A stretch of DNA of 64,000 bases from NCBI GenBank assembly GCA_946811185.2, contig OX328108.1:34656493-34720492 (forward strand). The letters run 5' to 3'. How positions within the stretch are numbered: position 1 is the stretch's first letter; every line of letters begins with the position of its first letter. Below the pieces are notes generated by a model that saw only the letters and a list, made by a program, of their open reading frames with translations, searched no databases and was not told the DNA's origin. Source of the DNA: Hippopus hippopus. Taxonomy: Eukaryota; Mollusca; Bivalvia; Cardiida; Cardiidae. This document shows positions 43,901 to 49,559 of this stretch, one piece after another. The translations under genes were made by a program, and so were the position numbers.

Positions 43901-46900
43901 CAATTCTCAAGGTAATGACTTAACCCTAATGACCCCCAGTTTTATGACTCTGTGGAACAATGCTTTTGAAAACATAGTGGAAGACAAGAAAATACCTGTT
44001 TAGAGATAAATGCTGTGATTTTAGTCACATCTTACATGTCATTTGCAAATCTCTTCATTATGGTCTTCTGGTAAAAATGTTAATATCTTTATCATTTCAT
44101 ATACAGATACAGAAGGGGCGCCACCCTATCCTCCGGCATCATTTGATAGAGTGTTACTAGATGTGCCCTGTAGTGCTCTCGGTCAGAGGCCGTCTTCCAG
44201 AAACAGAATGACCTTGAAGTCACTTCAGTCCTACCCAACATACCAGAGGAGGTTCATTGAAGCAGTATGTATTTCTACTTAACCATTGACCACACAATCC
44301 TGACTGTTAATGACCCTAAGAAAGGAAGGTTTTTGAAAACATTGTGGGACAATGGGAATCCAGCATTTTCTGCTTTTTCCACAATATTTTGTACCCTTCT
44401 TTTTTCATATTTGTTCTGCCCACTGCAAATATTTTCAGTTTGGTTGTGTGCAAAATTTTGTCATTTGGTAAAGAGTTAACAAAAAGAAATAAAAATTGGA
44501 TTGAGATAATGTCAATATCATTTGCTAAAACATCAGGCAAAAATGTGCCTGTCTATCTGTATGGTCTTATTCCAGCCAGCTCTCAATGATATTTAGTTAG
44601 TGATGACTGCTCGTAAAGTCTTTTAGAAGGGTAACTGAGCCTATTGCTTGTTTATTGGTGATGTCATAATTTGAGCTGTTTTAATTTTTTACAAAATTCA
44701 AATTGAAAGCACTTGCAGAGGACAGTTTAATTGTATCCAAAATGATGGGATTTGTCTTTAAAAGGACTTAAAACACCGTGGGAGAAGGAAAAAAATGCTG
44801 GTAACCATCATTTTCTCCATTTCCCACTATGTTTTTGACTGCCTTCTCCAGAAGGGTCGACAAAAGTCGGGATTGTATGGGCTAGTGTTGACCACTTGTA
44901 GAGCCTACAAGAAGAGTGTCTGTGGTCTCTTTTTCACCAGCTCTCTCAATGATAATGAGTTGAAAAGGTTATAAATAGAGTAAACTGAGTAAACTGTTAG
45001 CTTATCTTCTTTGGCCTGTTTCTAGTTGATACATACTTTGTCAGTAAGAAGAGTAATTGAGTGTTTGCATTGCATTTTTAGCTCTGCTGATTACTTGCTT
45101 AGCAAAAACAACTCATCTTTATTTCTTTGTCTTGTTTCAGGGGGTCCAGCTATTAAAACCAGGTGGAACGTTGGTATACAGTACATGTACCATAACAATG
45201 GAGGAAAATGAAAAACAAGTCAAATGGATGCTGGAAAAGTATCCTTCTCTAAAGCTGGTTAAGCAGGTTTGTATTTTGTACTTTTACTATATATTAATCT
45301 TGGAAATCTGGTATCTTTCATTGTATCCTGAACGATGTATATCACAAATGTTCGTGCGCATCCTACGGCACACATGTTTTTGCCATGGATAGTGAATCAA
45401 AAGGGCACCTATGTATTTTTCGCACATATAGTTATACTGTTGGTGCACTGAAACAAGTAGCACTTTCTTCGGGTAGTATTAGTAAAGAGGGAAAAAAATG
45501 GATCTGTGAACAGTCACCATGAAATAATTAAAATACTGTTGACACGGCGTTACACACCAAACAAGAAAAAAAAAAGCAGGAAATGTGGAAATAGCTGTTT
45601 TCACATCAAAAATTATTGTGGGAAAAGGAGAAATTGGTCCTAATGAGCAATTTCTCCTTTTTCCACTATGTCTGCTGAGCTTTTATCCTATTTTTTTTCC
45701 TTGAAAAATTAACTTCCAAATAGACCTTCATGTTTTCTGATGAAATAAGCACGGATAGGTGCCATTTTTATTTTTTCTTATTGTTTAGAATTATTAATAC
45801 TATTAGTGTGTTTGTATATGCAAAATTTTAAAAAAATCCATCCATTAGAAAAATTTGTGATATATGTTGTTAATTTCTTACCAGGTTGCAAAATTTTACA
45901 CAGATTGAAAGAATTTGCATATGCCAAGTTAAATATTCACCCAAACATGACAGTTTTCTTTCAAGGGTAGAAAATATTGTAGGAAAATTGAGAAAATGCT
46001 GGTTACCAGCATTTTCTCCTTTTCCCACAATGTTTTCATTTGCTTTTTAGCTCTGCTGGCTGAAAGCCAGCAGAGCTTATGTCATGGCGGGGTTTCCGTC
46101 GTCCGTCACTCTGTCTGTCCGTCCGTCCGTCCATTAGTCTTTTTCTTGTTTACGCGATAAAGTCTGCATTTGTTGTCAGATTTTCATGAAACTTGCACAG
46201 TTTGTTTATCTCATCAATAGCTTCAACCCTATTGATTTTGAAAAAATTCCAACAAACAGTATGGGAAAAGTAGCCATTTCAAGTTGAAAATTTCCATTTC
46301 TTGTTTATGCAATAAAGTCTGCAGATGTGGTCAGATTTTTGTGAAACTTGCACAGTTTGTTTATCTCATCAATAGCTTGAACCGTATTGATTTTGAAAAA
46401 AAATCCAACCAACAGTATGGGAAAAGTAGCCATTTCAAGTTGAAAATTTCCATTTCTTGTTTACGCAATAAAGTCTGCAGATGTGGTCAGATTGTTGTGA
46501 AACTTGCACAGTTTGTTTATCTTATCAATAGCTTCAACCCGATTGATTTTGAAAAAAATCCAACAAACAGTATGGGAAAAGTAGCCATTTCAAGTTGAAA
46601 ATTTCCATTGCTTGTTTACGTGATAAAGTCTGCAGATGTGGTCAGATTTTCGTGAAACCTGCACAGTTTGTTTATCTCATCAATAGCTTGAACTGTATTG
46701 ATTTTGAAAAAAATCCAACCAACAGTATGGGAAAAGTAGCCATTTAAAGTTGAAAATTTCCATTTCTTGTTTACGCAATAAAGTCTGCAGATGTGGTCAG
46801 ATTTTTGTGAAACTTGCACAGTTTGTTTATCTTATCAATAGCTTCAACCCTATTGATTTTGAAAAAAATCCAACAAACAGTATAGGAAAAGTAGCCATTT

Positions 46901-47915
46901 CAAGTTAAAAATTTCCATTGCTCGTTTACGCGATAAAGTCTCCATTTGTTATCAGATTTTTGTGAAACTTGCACAGTTTGTTTATGTCATCAATAGCTTG
47001 AACCGTATTGATTTTGAAAAAAAATCCAACAAACAGTATGGGAAAAGTAGCCATTTAAAGTTGAAAATTTCCATTTCTTGTTTAGGCAATGAAGTCCACA
47101 GTTTTGATCCAGTTCTTTTGAAACTTCCAAAGATTGTTTGGTTCATCAAGGGATTGAACTCTTTTAAAAGTGAAGAAAATCTACTGATCTGTTCAGGAAA
47201 AGCAGCCATTTGATAACTTAGTATTGTTTACTCAACAAAGTCCACATTATTTGTCACATTTCTTTGAAATTTGCTGGGATTGTTTAATACAAGGCGTACT
47301 CAAATCCTATCAAATTTGGCTGGATTCCAAACAGTTATTTTTCAGAAATTGCACTTCATTTTTTTTCACTCTTTGTTCAATTCACCATGCTGTCTTAGTG
47401 GGTTCAAGCCCTGTTGTAAGAACACCCCCCCCCCTTTTTTTTTTGTGTGTGTGTGTGTTTCTTGTCTTTTTTCACTTTGTATCATGAATTTATAATGTAT
47501 GCTAGCAAAAAAGCAAAATCACTGCCAGTAGAGCGATTTCAAGCCCTCAAGGGCCTCTAGTTTACAGGGTTGTTACAGGATTATTTTGAGTTACTGTGGT
47601 AAAGGAGATAAACATTCTAACTGTACTTTTTTCTTCATATTTTATATCTTGAAAGAAAAAGGTTTGTTTATTGCTACTGTCTCATTTCCGCCTTGAACAA
47701 TTTGTTGAAAAAAGACCTAGTAAATATTTATTCTTTTTCCGCAGGAGCCTCATCTAGGAGAGACAGGCAGACCTTGTAAAGGATTACGCAATGAACAGCT
47801 AGATTTACTACAAAGGTTTGACCCAAGCAGTACCACAAGCAAATCAAAGTACTTCACTGATATGGATACCATTGGGTTTTTTATCGCAAAGTTTATTAAA
47901 CAGATTGAAGGCTAA
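29882..47915 (+). CDS. NSUN6: RNA cytosine-5 methyltransferase NSUN6, complete 11-exon gene
   Basis: Coding exons: 29882-29971, 33678-33830, 35527-35631, 36264-36357, 38091-38250, 39357-39517, 40964-41004, 43434-43563, 44107-44264, 45141-45266 and 47745-47915. They sum to 1389 nt, i.e. 462 residues plus stop; the family is usually about 470. All introns are GT-AG and every phase matches. The family places m5C at C72 of tRNA-Thr and tRNA-Cys and at some mRNA sites, using SAM. A PUA domain (about 105-200) precedes the Rossmann-fold catalytic domain. SAM motif DMCAAPGGKT is residues 249-258, Asp275 sits in LDK, and the two expected cysteines are Cys333 (VPCS) and Cys380 (STCT). The first in-frame ATG is 29882; the frame is open upstream but has no other ATG. 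No lesion is seen. Confidence 0.94.
29972..32075 (+). other. NSUN6 intron 1, 5' part
   Basis: No exon-like or repeat feature except a small hairpin at 31325-31365 (TTTTTACACC..GAAGGTAAAAAAA) next to a CAGGGCG motif. Confidence 0.5.
32103..33113 (+). pseudogene. Decayed mariner-type transposon in NSUN6 intron 1
   Basis: GTGCAGTCTGAAAGTTCCCG at 32103 resembles a mariner terminal repeat. An inner inverted pair TACGGAGCACTTT (32285) / AAAGTGCTCCGTG (33095) frames a broken transposase. Readable pieces in several frames are VFEWH.RFKDG near 32625, [13 protein letters not shown] near 32660 and a C-terminal remnant before 33030. Stops, frameshifts and an internal deletion of most of the catalytic part make it non-functional. 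Confidence 0.6.
33438..33645 (-). mobile_element. MITE family A, left end missing, ends 32 nt before exon 2
   Basis: From TTTTAATGATTCTG through the core to CGGTAAAGAGTTAA (TTAA 33642-33645). The exon 2 acceptor is at 33677. Confidence 0.85.
33678..33830 (+). CDS. NSUN6: NSUN6 exon 2 (residues 31-81)
   Basis: Acceptor GGCTTTTAG, donor AAG-GTAAAT, phase 0 at both ends. It encodes [19 protein letters not shown], the family signature before the PUA domain. Confidence 0.92.
33874..34097 (-). mobile_element. MITE family A copy in intron 2
   Basis: TTAACCCTTTTTTCATAC to GGGAAAGGGTTAA. The left core arm has lost GAAAAGG. Confidence 0.85.
34130..34260. mobile_element. MITE family H, right half
   Basis: GACAATTCTAATGAATACCC and ACAACATTGG, then CAGCACTTCC and TCAAGGCCTGAG, parallel the right arm at 25150-25250. 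Confidence 0.5.
34328..34600. mobile_element. Palindromic MITE, family F
   Basis: CCAAAAGTAAACAGTG, CATTTAAAAGTATTGAAAT, and a strong inner hairpin GCTGGCAGAAAAATGAATC / AATTCATTTTTCTGCCAGAG. Confidence 0.65.
34940..35024. repeat. (GA)n / (GGGA)n microsatellite
   Basis: A long AG run with a GGGAGGGAGGGAGGGAG interruption near 34989-35008, in intron 2. Confidence 0.95.
35085..35224 (+). mobile_element. MITE family A, core and right arm
   Basis: AGAGTAGAAAACATTGTGGG, core, TTCAAAAGCC, TAAAGGGTTAA. The left arm is truncated. Confidence 0.8.
35225..35337 (-). mobile_element. SINE type-2 body fragment
   Basis: TTATTTCAGTTATATCTTGG, ATGCACCTATCCAAGC and AGTACTTTGTACAAC, as in 13183-13300 and 40085-40190. 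Confidence 0.6.
35340..35478 (+). mobile_element. SINE type-1 3' portion, exon 3 follows
   Basis: TACTTTAGAGCCCCATC, CGGGAAACACAG and TATGACATAATGTTGAAAG. Confidence 0.6.
35527..35631 (+). CDS. NSUN6: NSUN6 exon 3 (residues 82-116)
   Basis: Acceptor AATGCAG, donor GAG-GTATGC, phase 0. It encodes the linker and PUA entry, including [19 protein letters not shown]. Confidence 0.88.
35660..35820 (+). mobile_element. MITE family A, degraded
   Basis: GGGATTTGTCTTTGAAGGAG, TAGAAAACATTGTGAGAAAA, then a deleted core centre and CATAATGTTTTCAAAGC. Confidence 0.65.
35940..36131 (-). mobile_element. MITE family A, degraded
   Basis: TTTTAATGACCCTGAAACAG and GTGGTCTGCAGATG remain. The core is lost. Confidence 0.55.
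36264..36357 (+). CDS. NSUN6: NSUN6 exon 4 (residues 117-148)
   Basis: Acceptor TTTTATAG, donor TAG-GTATGA, ending with one base of codon 148. It encodes the PUA core [20 protein letters not shown]. Confidence 0.93.
36503..36600 (+). mobile_element. SINE type-2 3' body fragment
   Basis: GGGAAAGCAGCTGTTGGCTTG, CTACAAAGTACTG, GCATAGATAGGTG. Confidence 0.6.
37165..37380 (+). mobile_element. MITE family A, decayed
   Basis: TTTACCAAGCAACAAACC, AGTAGAAAATATTTTAGG and TTTGTAAAGGTTTAA. Confidence 0.55.
37458..37536 (+). pseudogene. Decayed duplicate of NSUN6 exon 5
   Basis: TTGATTGCAG precedes about 53 bp that align with the start of exon 5 (38091). GATTTAGAGGG and AGGCTTT are shared. About 11 bp are missing near the 5' end relative to exon 5. 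The conceptual reading [17 protein letters not shown] parallels [17 protein letters not shown] (10 of 17 identical). The remainder is cut off by a family A MITE. The missing bases break the phase with exon 4, so it should not be used. Confidence 0.75.
37535..37729 (+). mobile_element. MITE family A, truncating the exon 5 duplicate
   Basis: GACAAAATTTTAGACCC follows the exon remnant directly. Core, AGGGTCATTAAATATCGGG and TATAGAGTTAA follow. The TTAACCCTTTACC left end is absent. Confidence 0.8.
37832..38054 (-). mobile_element. MITE family A, ends 36 nt before exon 5
   Basis: TTAA at both ends (37832 and 38051). The core is nearly symmetrical (CATTATGGGAAAAGGAG / CTCCTTTTCCCACAATG). Confidence 0.9.
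38091..38250 (+). CDS. NSUN6: NSUN6 exon 5 (residues 148-201)
   Basis: Acceptor TTGATTACAG, donor CTCAG-GTACAT. It completes codon 148 and ends with two bases of codon 201. It carries the second half of the PUA domain: [17 protein letters not shown] and MQLSRNQIF. Confidence 0.93.
38358..38541 (+). mobile_element. MITE family A, core reduced
   Basis: CTTTACCATACAACAAC; left core arm deleted; CTAGGGTCGTTAAAAGTCGG and TAAAGAGTTAA. Confidence 0.75.
38640..38712 (-). mobile_element. tRNA-derived SINE type 3 head
   Basis: The minus strand reads AGTGGTAGAGCATCAGCC (A box) and GTTCTATTCCC (B box). It is not a functional tRNA, because no acceptor or anticodon stem closes. Confidence 0.55.
38784..39010 (-). 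mobile_element. MITE family A, very symmetrical core
   Basis: TTAAGTCTTTACCACAC. The core arms of 33 nt around GCTGGTAACCAGC (38846-38912) are almost perfect complements. Confidence 0.88.
39123..39335 (-). mobile_element. MITE family A, ends 22 nt before exon 6
   Basis: CTTTACAAAACAATCC to GGCTGGTAAAGAGTT. The exon 6 acceptor AG is at 39355-39356. Confidence 0.8.
39357..39517 (+). CDS. NSUN6: NSUN6 exon 6 (residues 201-255)
   Basis: Acceptor TATCTTTCAG, donor CCAG-GTAAGT (consensus). It encodes [20 protein letters not shown] and the start of the SAM motif (DMCAAP). Confidence 0.95.
39651..39883 (+). mobile_element. MITE family A copy in intron 6
   Basis: TTTGACCCTGTACCAGATG to GTTGTAAAGGGTT. 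The core contains GCTGGCTACCAGC. Confidence 0.85.
40080..40376 (-). mobile_element. Full-length tRNA-derived SINE type 2
   Basis: Minus-strand head with A box around TGGTAGCACAGTCAGTAGC and B box GGTTCGAATCCCC (about 40309-40321). The body carries GAGAGAGTTCATTCC. The 3' domain is TAACTGAAATAATGTTGG. Confidence 0.82.
40393..40478 (+). mobile_element. MITE family A, right half
   Basis: GATAACCAGCATTTTGTCC, TTTTCCCACAAAG, then an eroded right end GATTGTCTGGCG. Confidence 0.6.
40478..40562. mobile_element. Small palindromic MITE with CCAAT hairpin
   Basis: TTGAAAGAATAATA pairs with TATTACTTTCAA. The inner stem ATTTCTGATTGG / CCAATCAGAAAT is perfect. Related hairpins lie at 55385-55490. Confidence 0.65.
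40575..40810 (-). mobile_element. MITE family A copy in intron 6
   Basis: AATGCTGGTAACCAGCATTA core, GTCGTCTGCAAATGC, TTGGTAAAGAGTTAA. Confidence 0.78.
40964..41004 (+). CDS. NSUN6: NSUN6 exon 7, 41-nt microexon (residues 255-268)
   Basis: Acceptor TTCTTTTAG, donor TCAG-GTAAGG. It completes the glycine-rich SAM loop ([14 protein letters not shown]). Its small size makes it easy to miss. Confidence 0.93.
41049..41252 (+). mobile_element. MITE family A copy in intron 7
   Basis: CTCTTTACCCAATG at the left. The short core is AATGCTGTAAACAGCATT with GGTAGAAA / TTTCTACC. Confidence 0.7.
41317..41537 (-). mobile_element. MITE family A copy in intron 7
   Basis: TTAACTCTTTACCACAC to GTGTGGTAAGGAGATAA. 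All blocks present. Confidence 0.88.
42000..42150. mobile_element. MITE family C, right half
   Basis: CTGCTTATCAAAGGACCATT, TTAGACAAAATGG, TGGTATAATGCATTA. Confidence 0.5.
42161..42376 (+). mobile_element. MITE family A copy in intron 7
   Basis: CTCTTTACCTCATGG, TTTTAGACTGGTCC; the core is drifted (GAAGGAAGTGTTAGTCACC). Confidence 0.75.
42444..42672 (-). mobile_element. MITE family A copy in intron 7, well preserved
   Basis: TTAATACTTTACCAAAC to TTTGGTAAAGAGTTAA. The core arms pair through 28 nt. Confidence 0.9.
42851..43073 (+). mobile_element. tRNA-derived SINE type 1, full length
   Basis: A box TAAGTGGTAAAGTGTAGG (42867 on), B box CGTTCAAGCCTC (42905-42916). The body is TATTGGTGAAACCCAGG. 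The 3' domain is TATGACTGAAGTAATGTTGA. Confidence 0.85.
43087..43371. mobile_element. MITE family C copy in intron 7
   Basis: AAAAGGGGGCTTGATGCATC at the left and GATGCATTAAGCTCCC at the right. The hairpin stem is TCAGCCTTTGTGG / GTGCAGGCTGA. Confidence 0.8.
43434..43563 (+). CDS. NSUN6: NSUN6 exon 8 (residues 269-312)
   Basis: Acceptor CTTTTGACAG, donor GCAG-GTAAAC, ending in phase 1. Asp275 in IALDKNALK is the predicted SAM ribose contact. Confidence 0.93.
43603..43678. mobile_element. MITE family C, terminal fragment
   Basis: ATGAGTCATGCTCTGTG, AAGGGGGCTTAATGCATC, then CAGCCTGCACAGTCT. It breaks off into family A. Confidence 0.65.
43679..43809 (-). mobile_element. MITE family A, right half
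   Basis: AGCATTTTGTCTTTTCCC to CAGTTGGCAGAGTTAA. Confidence 0.7.
43920..44083 (-). mobile_element. MITE family A, ends 23 nt before exon 9
   Basis: TTAACCCTAATGACCCCC at the left and TAAAAATGTTAA at the right (TTAA 44080-44083). The core centre is deleted. Confidence 0.72.
44107..44264 (+). CDS. NSUN6: NSUN6 exon 9 (residues 312-364)
   Basis: Acceptor TCATATACAG, donor GCA-GTATGT. It contains [17 protein letters not shown] with the release cysteine Cys333. Confidence 0.94.
44279..44479 (-). mobile_element. MITE family A, begins 15 nt after exon 9
   Basis: TTAACCATTGACCACAC to TTTGGTAAAGAGTTAA. The core centre is shortened. Confidence 0.82.
44685..44890 (+). mobile_element. MITE family A copy in intron 9
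   Basis: GCACTTGCAGAGGACAG, AATGCTGGTAACCATCATTT, GGGTCGACAAAAGTCGGG. Confidence 0.72.
45141..45266 (+). CDS. NSUN6: NSUN6 exon 10 (residues 365-406)
   Basis: Acceptor CTTGTTTCAG, donor GCAG-GTTTGT, phase 0. It contains [17 protein letters not shown] with the nucleophile Cys380. Confidence 0.95.
45590..45700. mobile_element. MITE family A, core only
   Basis: ATTGTGGGAAAAGGAGAAAT / CAATTTCTCCTTTTTCC with a new centre GGTCCTAATGAG. Confidence 0.6.
46047..47560 (+). mobile_element. Helentron-like (HINE) element, family B, copy 1
   Basis: The 5' end is TTAGCTCTGCTGGC. Its inverted match GCCAGTAGAGC lies near the 3' end, followed by hairpin GCCCTCAAGGGC and CTCTAG|TT. This is the rolling-circle architecture: subterminal inverted repeat, terminal hairpin, CTAG end, T-rich target. 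A GTCCGTC microsatellite (46107-46133) precedes an array of about 155-bp units from 46140 to about 47230. No protein is encoded, so it is non-autonomous. It lies in NSUN6 intron 10. Confidence 0.78.
46140..47230 (+). repeat. Tandem array, about seven 155-bp units
   Basis: CTTCAACC and CTTGAACC variants alternate at 46221, 46376, 46532, 46687, 46842 and 46997. The seventh unit is divergent (GGATTGAACTC, about 47152). Confidence 0.92.
47745..47915 (+). CDS. NSUN6: NSUN6 exon 11, terminal (residues 407-462)
   Basis: Acceptor CTTTTTCCGCAG. It encodes LQRFDPSS and the family C-terminus [11 protein letters not shown], then QIEG and TAA at 47913-47915. Confidence 0.95.
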   Translation, partial: EPHLGETGRPCKGLRNEQLDLLQRFDPSSTTSKSKYFTDMDTIGFFIAKFIKQIEG

Positions 47916-47947
47916 ATGTTCTGCCCTTCTGCCACAATGTTTACACA

Positions 47948-48091
47948 GGGAAAGGCAGGTAGATGCAGTTAAAAGCTAGAGTTGTTACAAAAAATTTATC
48001 CAAGTAGCACTACAGGCAAATCAAAATACTTTTACTGACTTGAATGTTCTTGGCTTTCTTTAAAACAAAAATAAATCAGAGTGAAGGCTTA
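47948..48091 (+). pseudogene. Decayed tandem duplicate of NSUN6 exon 11
   Basis: Directly downstream of the stop, the last exon is repeated in degraded form. AGCTAGAGTTGTTACAAA, CCAAGTAGCACTACAGGCAA, TCAAAATACTT and AGTGAAGGCTTA follow the order of AGCTAGATTTACTACAAA, CCAAGCAGTACCACAAGCAA, TCAAAGTACTT and AGATTGAAGGCTAA. Indels and stops break the frame. It probably now lies in the 3' UTR. Confidence 0.82.
48070..48075 (+). promoter_or_regulatory. NSUN6: Candidate NSUN6 poly(A) signal
   Basis: First AATAAA after the stop (155 nt away). It arose inside the degraded exon duplicate, at the place of AAGTTTATTAAACAG in the real exon. Confidence 0.45.
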
Positions 48092-48164
48092 TTGTATTAT
48101 CCTTTCCCCACATATTTTCTTCAAAAAGAAAATAGACATACCTTGTAAAACTTTGCTGTTAAAA

Positions 48165-48290
48165 CATGTAAAAAATCATGGAGAGAAAAGGAAAAAATGC
48201 TGTGTATTTTCTCCTTTTCCCACAAGGTTTTCAAAAGCTATCTTCCTCAGTGTTGTAAAAAGATGCAACAATCTGGTAAAAGAAATAACC
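48165..48290 (+). mobile_element. MITE family A, core and right arm
   Basis: GGAGAGAAAAGGAAAAAATG / TTTCTCCTTTTCCCACAAGG, then TTCAAAAGC and a drifted right end. Confidence 0.65.
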
Positions 48291-48959
48291 ATCATACATA
48301 TAAAACTGGATTTATAAAAAATTTGAAGTGCTATTTCTATGACGCCATATTTAGTAGCTACACGTATTACGCAATATCCATAGTCAGTCACAATATCTTT
48401 AGGATTATATCCTTTACAGAATGTAATGTGCCATTTCAGTAAGAGTCATATTTAAGTAGAATATAGCATGATTGATTTGTGTGGTACTCTACACTGTTTC
48501 AACATTATTCATATTATGGCACCAGCTCAACTGTTCACATGGAGCAGTCAGTAACACATGAGACTTGAAACCAGGCGTATGTTGGTTTAAGTCGCTAGCT
48601 TAGAGGATTTCTTTTGAAGGATTGATGATAGTCATCGTTGCAGGATTCATTCCTTTCTGTCCACTTGATCATTGTTTTGGTGATGGTTATGTGGTGGGAA
48701 AGCACCCAGTGGCTTTTTAGCTCACCTGAGCACGAAGTGCTAAGGTGAGGTATTGTGATTGGTCGTTGTCCGGAGTCCATCTGTCCGTCTGTCCGTCTGT
48801 CCATAATTCCTTTAAAGATCTTCTTCTCCTAAACTACTGGGCCAATCTTGATGAAACTTGGCAGGGATGTTCCTTGGGTGAAGCTCTACCAAAGTTGTTC
48901 AAGAGATTGAATTCCACCCATAACACTGGTTGCCATGACAACAAAAAGGAAAAAAATAG

Positions 48960-49530
48960 CAAAATCTTTGAAAATCTTCTTCTCTGAAACTAGAAGGCGT
49001 AGAGGTTTGATATTTGGTATGTAGCATCTCCTAGTGGACCTCTGCCAATTTTATTCATATGATGCCCCTGGGGTCAAAACTGGCCCCGCCCCGGGGGTCA
49101 CAGGTTCGAACATAGGAACAAAGAAGGAAAACTTTAAAATTCTTCTTCTCTGAAACTGGAAGGCGTGGAGCTTTGATATTTGGCATCTAGCATCTCCTAG
49201 TAGACCTCTGCCAAGTTTGTTCATATGATGCCCCTGGGGTCAAAACTGGCCCCGCCCTGGGGGTCACAAGTTCAAACATATGAACAAAGAAGGAAAACTT
49301 TAAAATTCTTCTTCTCTGAAACTTGAAGGCGTAGAGCTTTGATATTTGGCATGTAGCATCTCCTAGTGGACCTCTGCCAAGTTTGTTCAAATGAAGCCGC
49401 TGGGGTTAAAACTGGTCCCGCTCCGGGGGTCACAAGTTCGAACATAGGAACAAAGAAGGAAAACTTTAAAATTCTTTTTTTCTAAAACTGGAAGGCATAG
49501 AGCTTTGTTATTTGGTATGTAGTGAACCTG
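48960..49530 (+). repeat. Subarray of about 170-bp units
   Basis: TTCTTCTCTGAAACT, AGGCGTAGAG, GCATCTCCTAGTGGACC and a GC patch GCCCCTGGGGTCAAAACTGG recur about 3.5 times. Confidence 0.88.
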
Positions 49531-49559
49531 TTCTAAGTTTGTTAACCAACCTGAGCACA

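Larger units (their letters stand above)
45870..47611 (+). mobile_element. MITE family A split by a Helentron-like element
   Basis: Left arm and core are at 45870-46046 (TTAA, TTCTTACCAGG, core GGTTACCAGC). The right arm resumes at 47561 with ACAGGGTTGTTAC and ends GTGGTAAAGGAGATAA. Confidence 0.78.
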
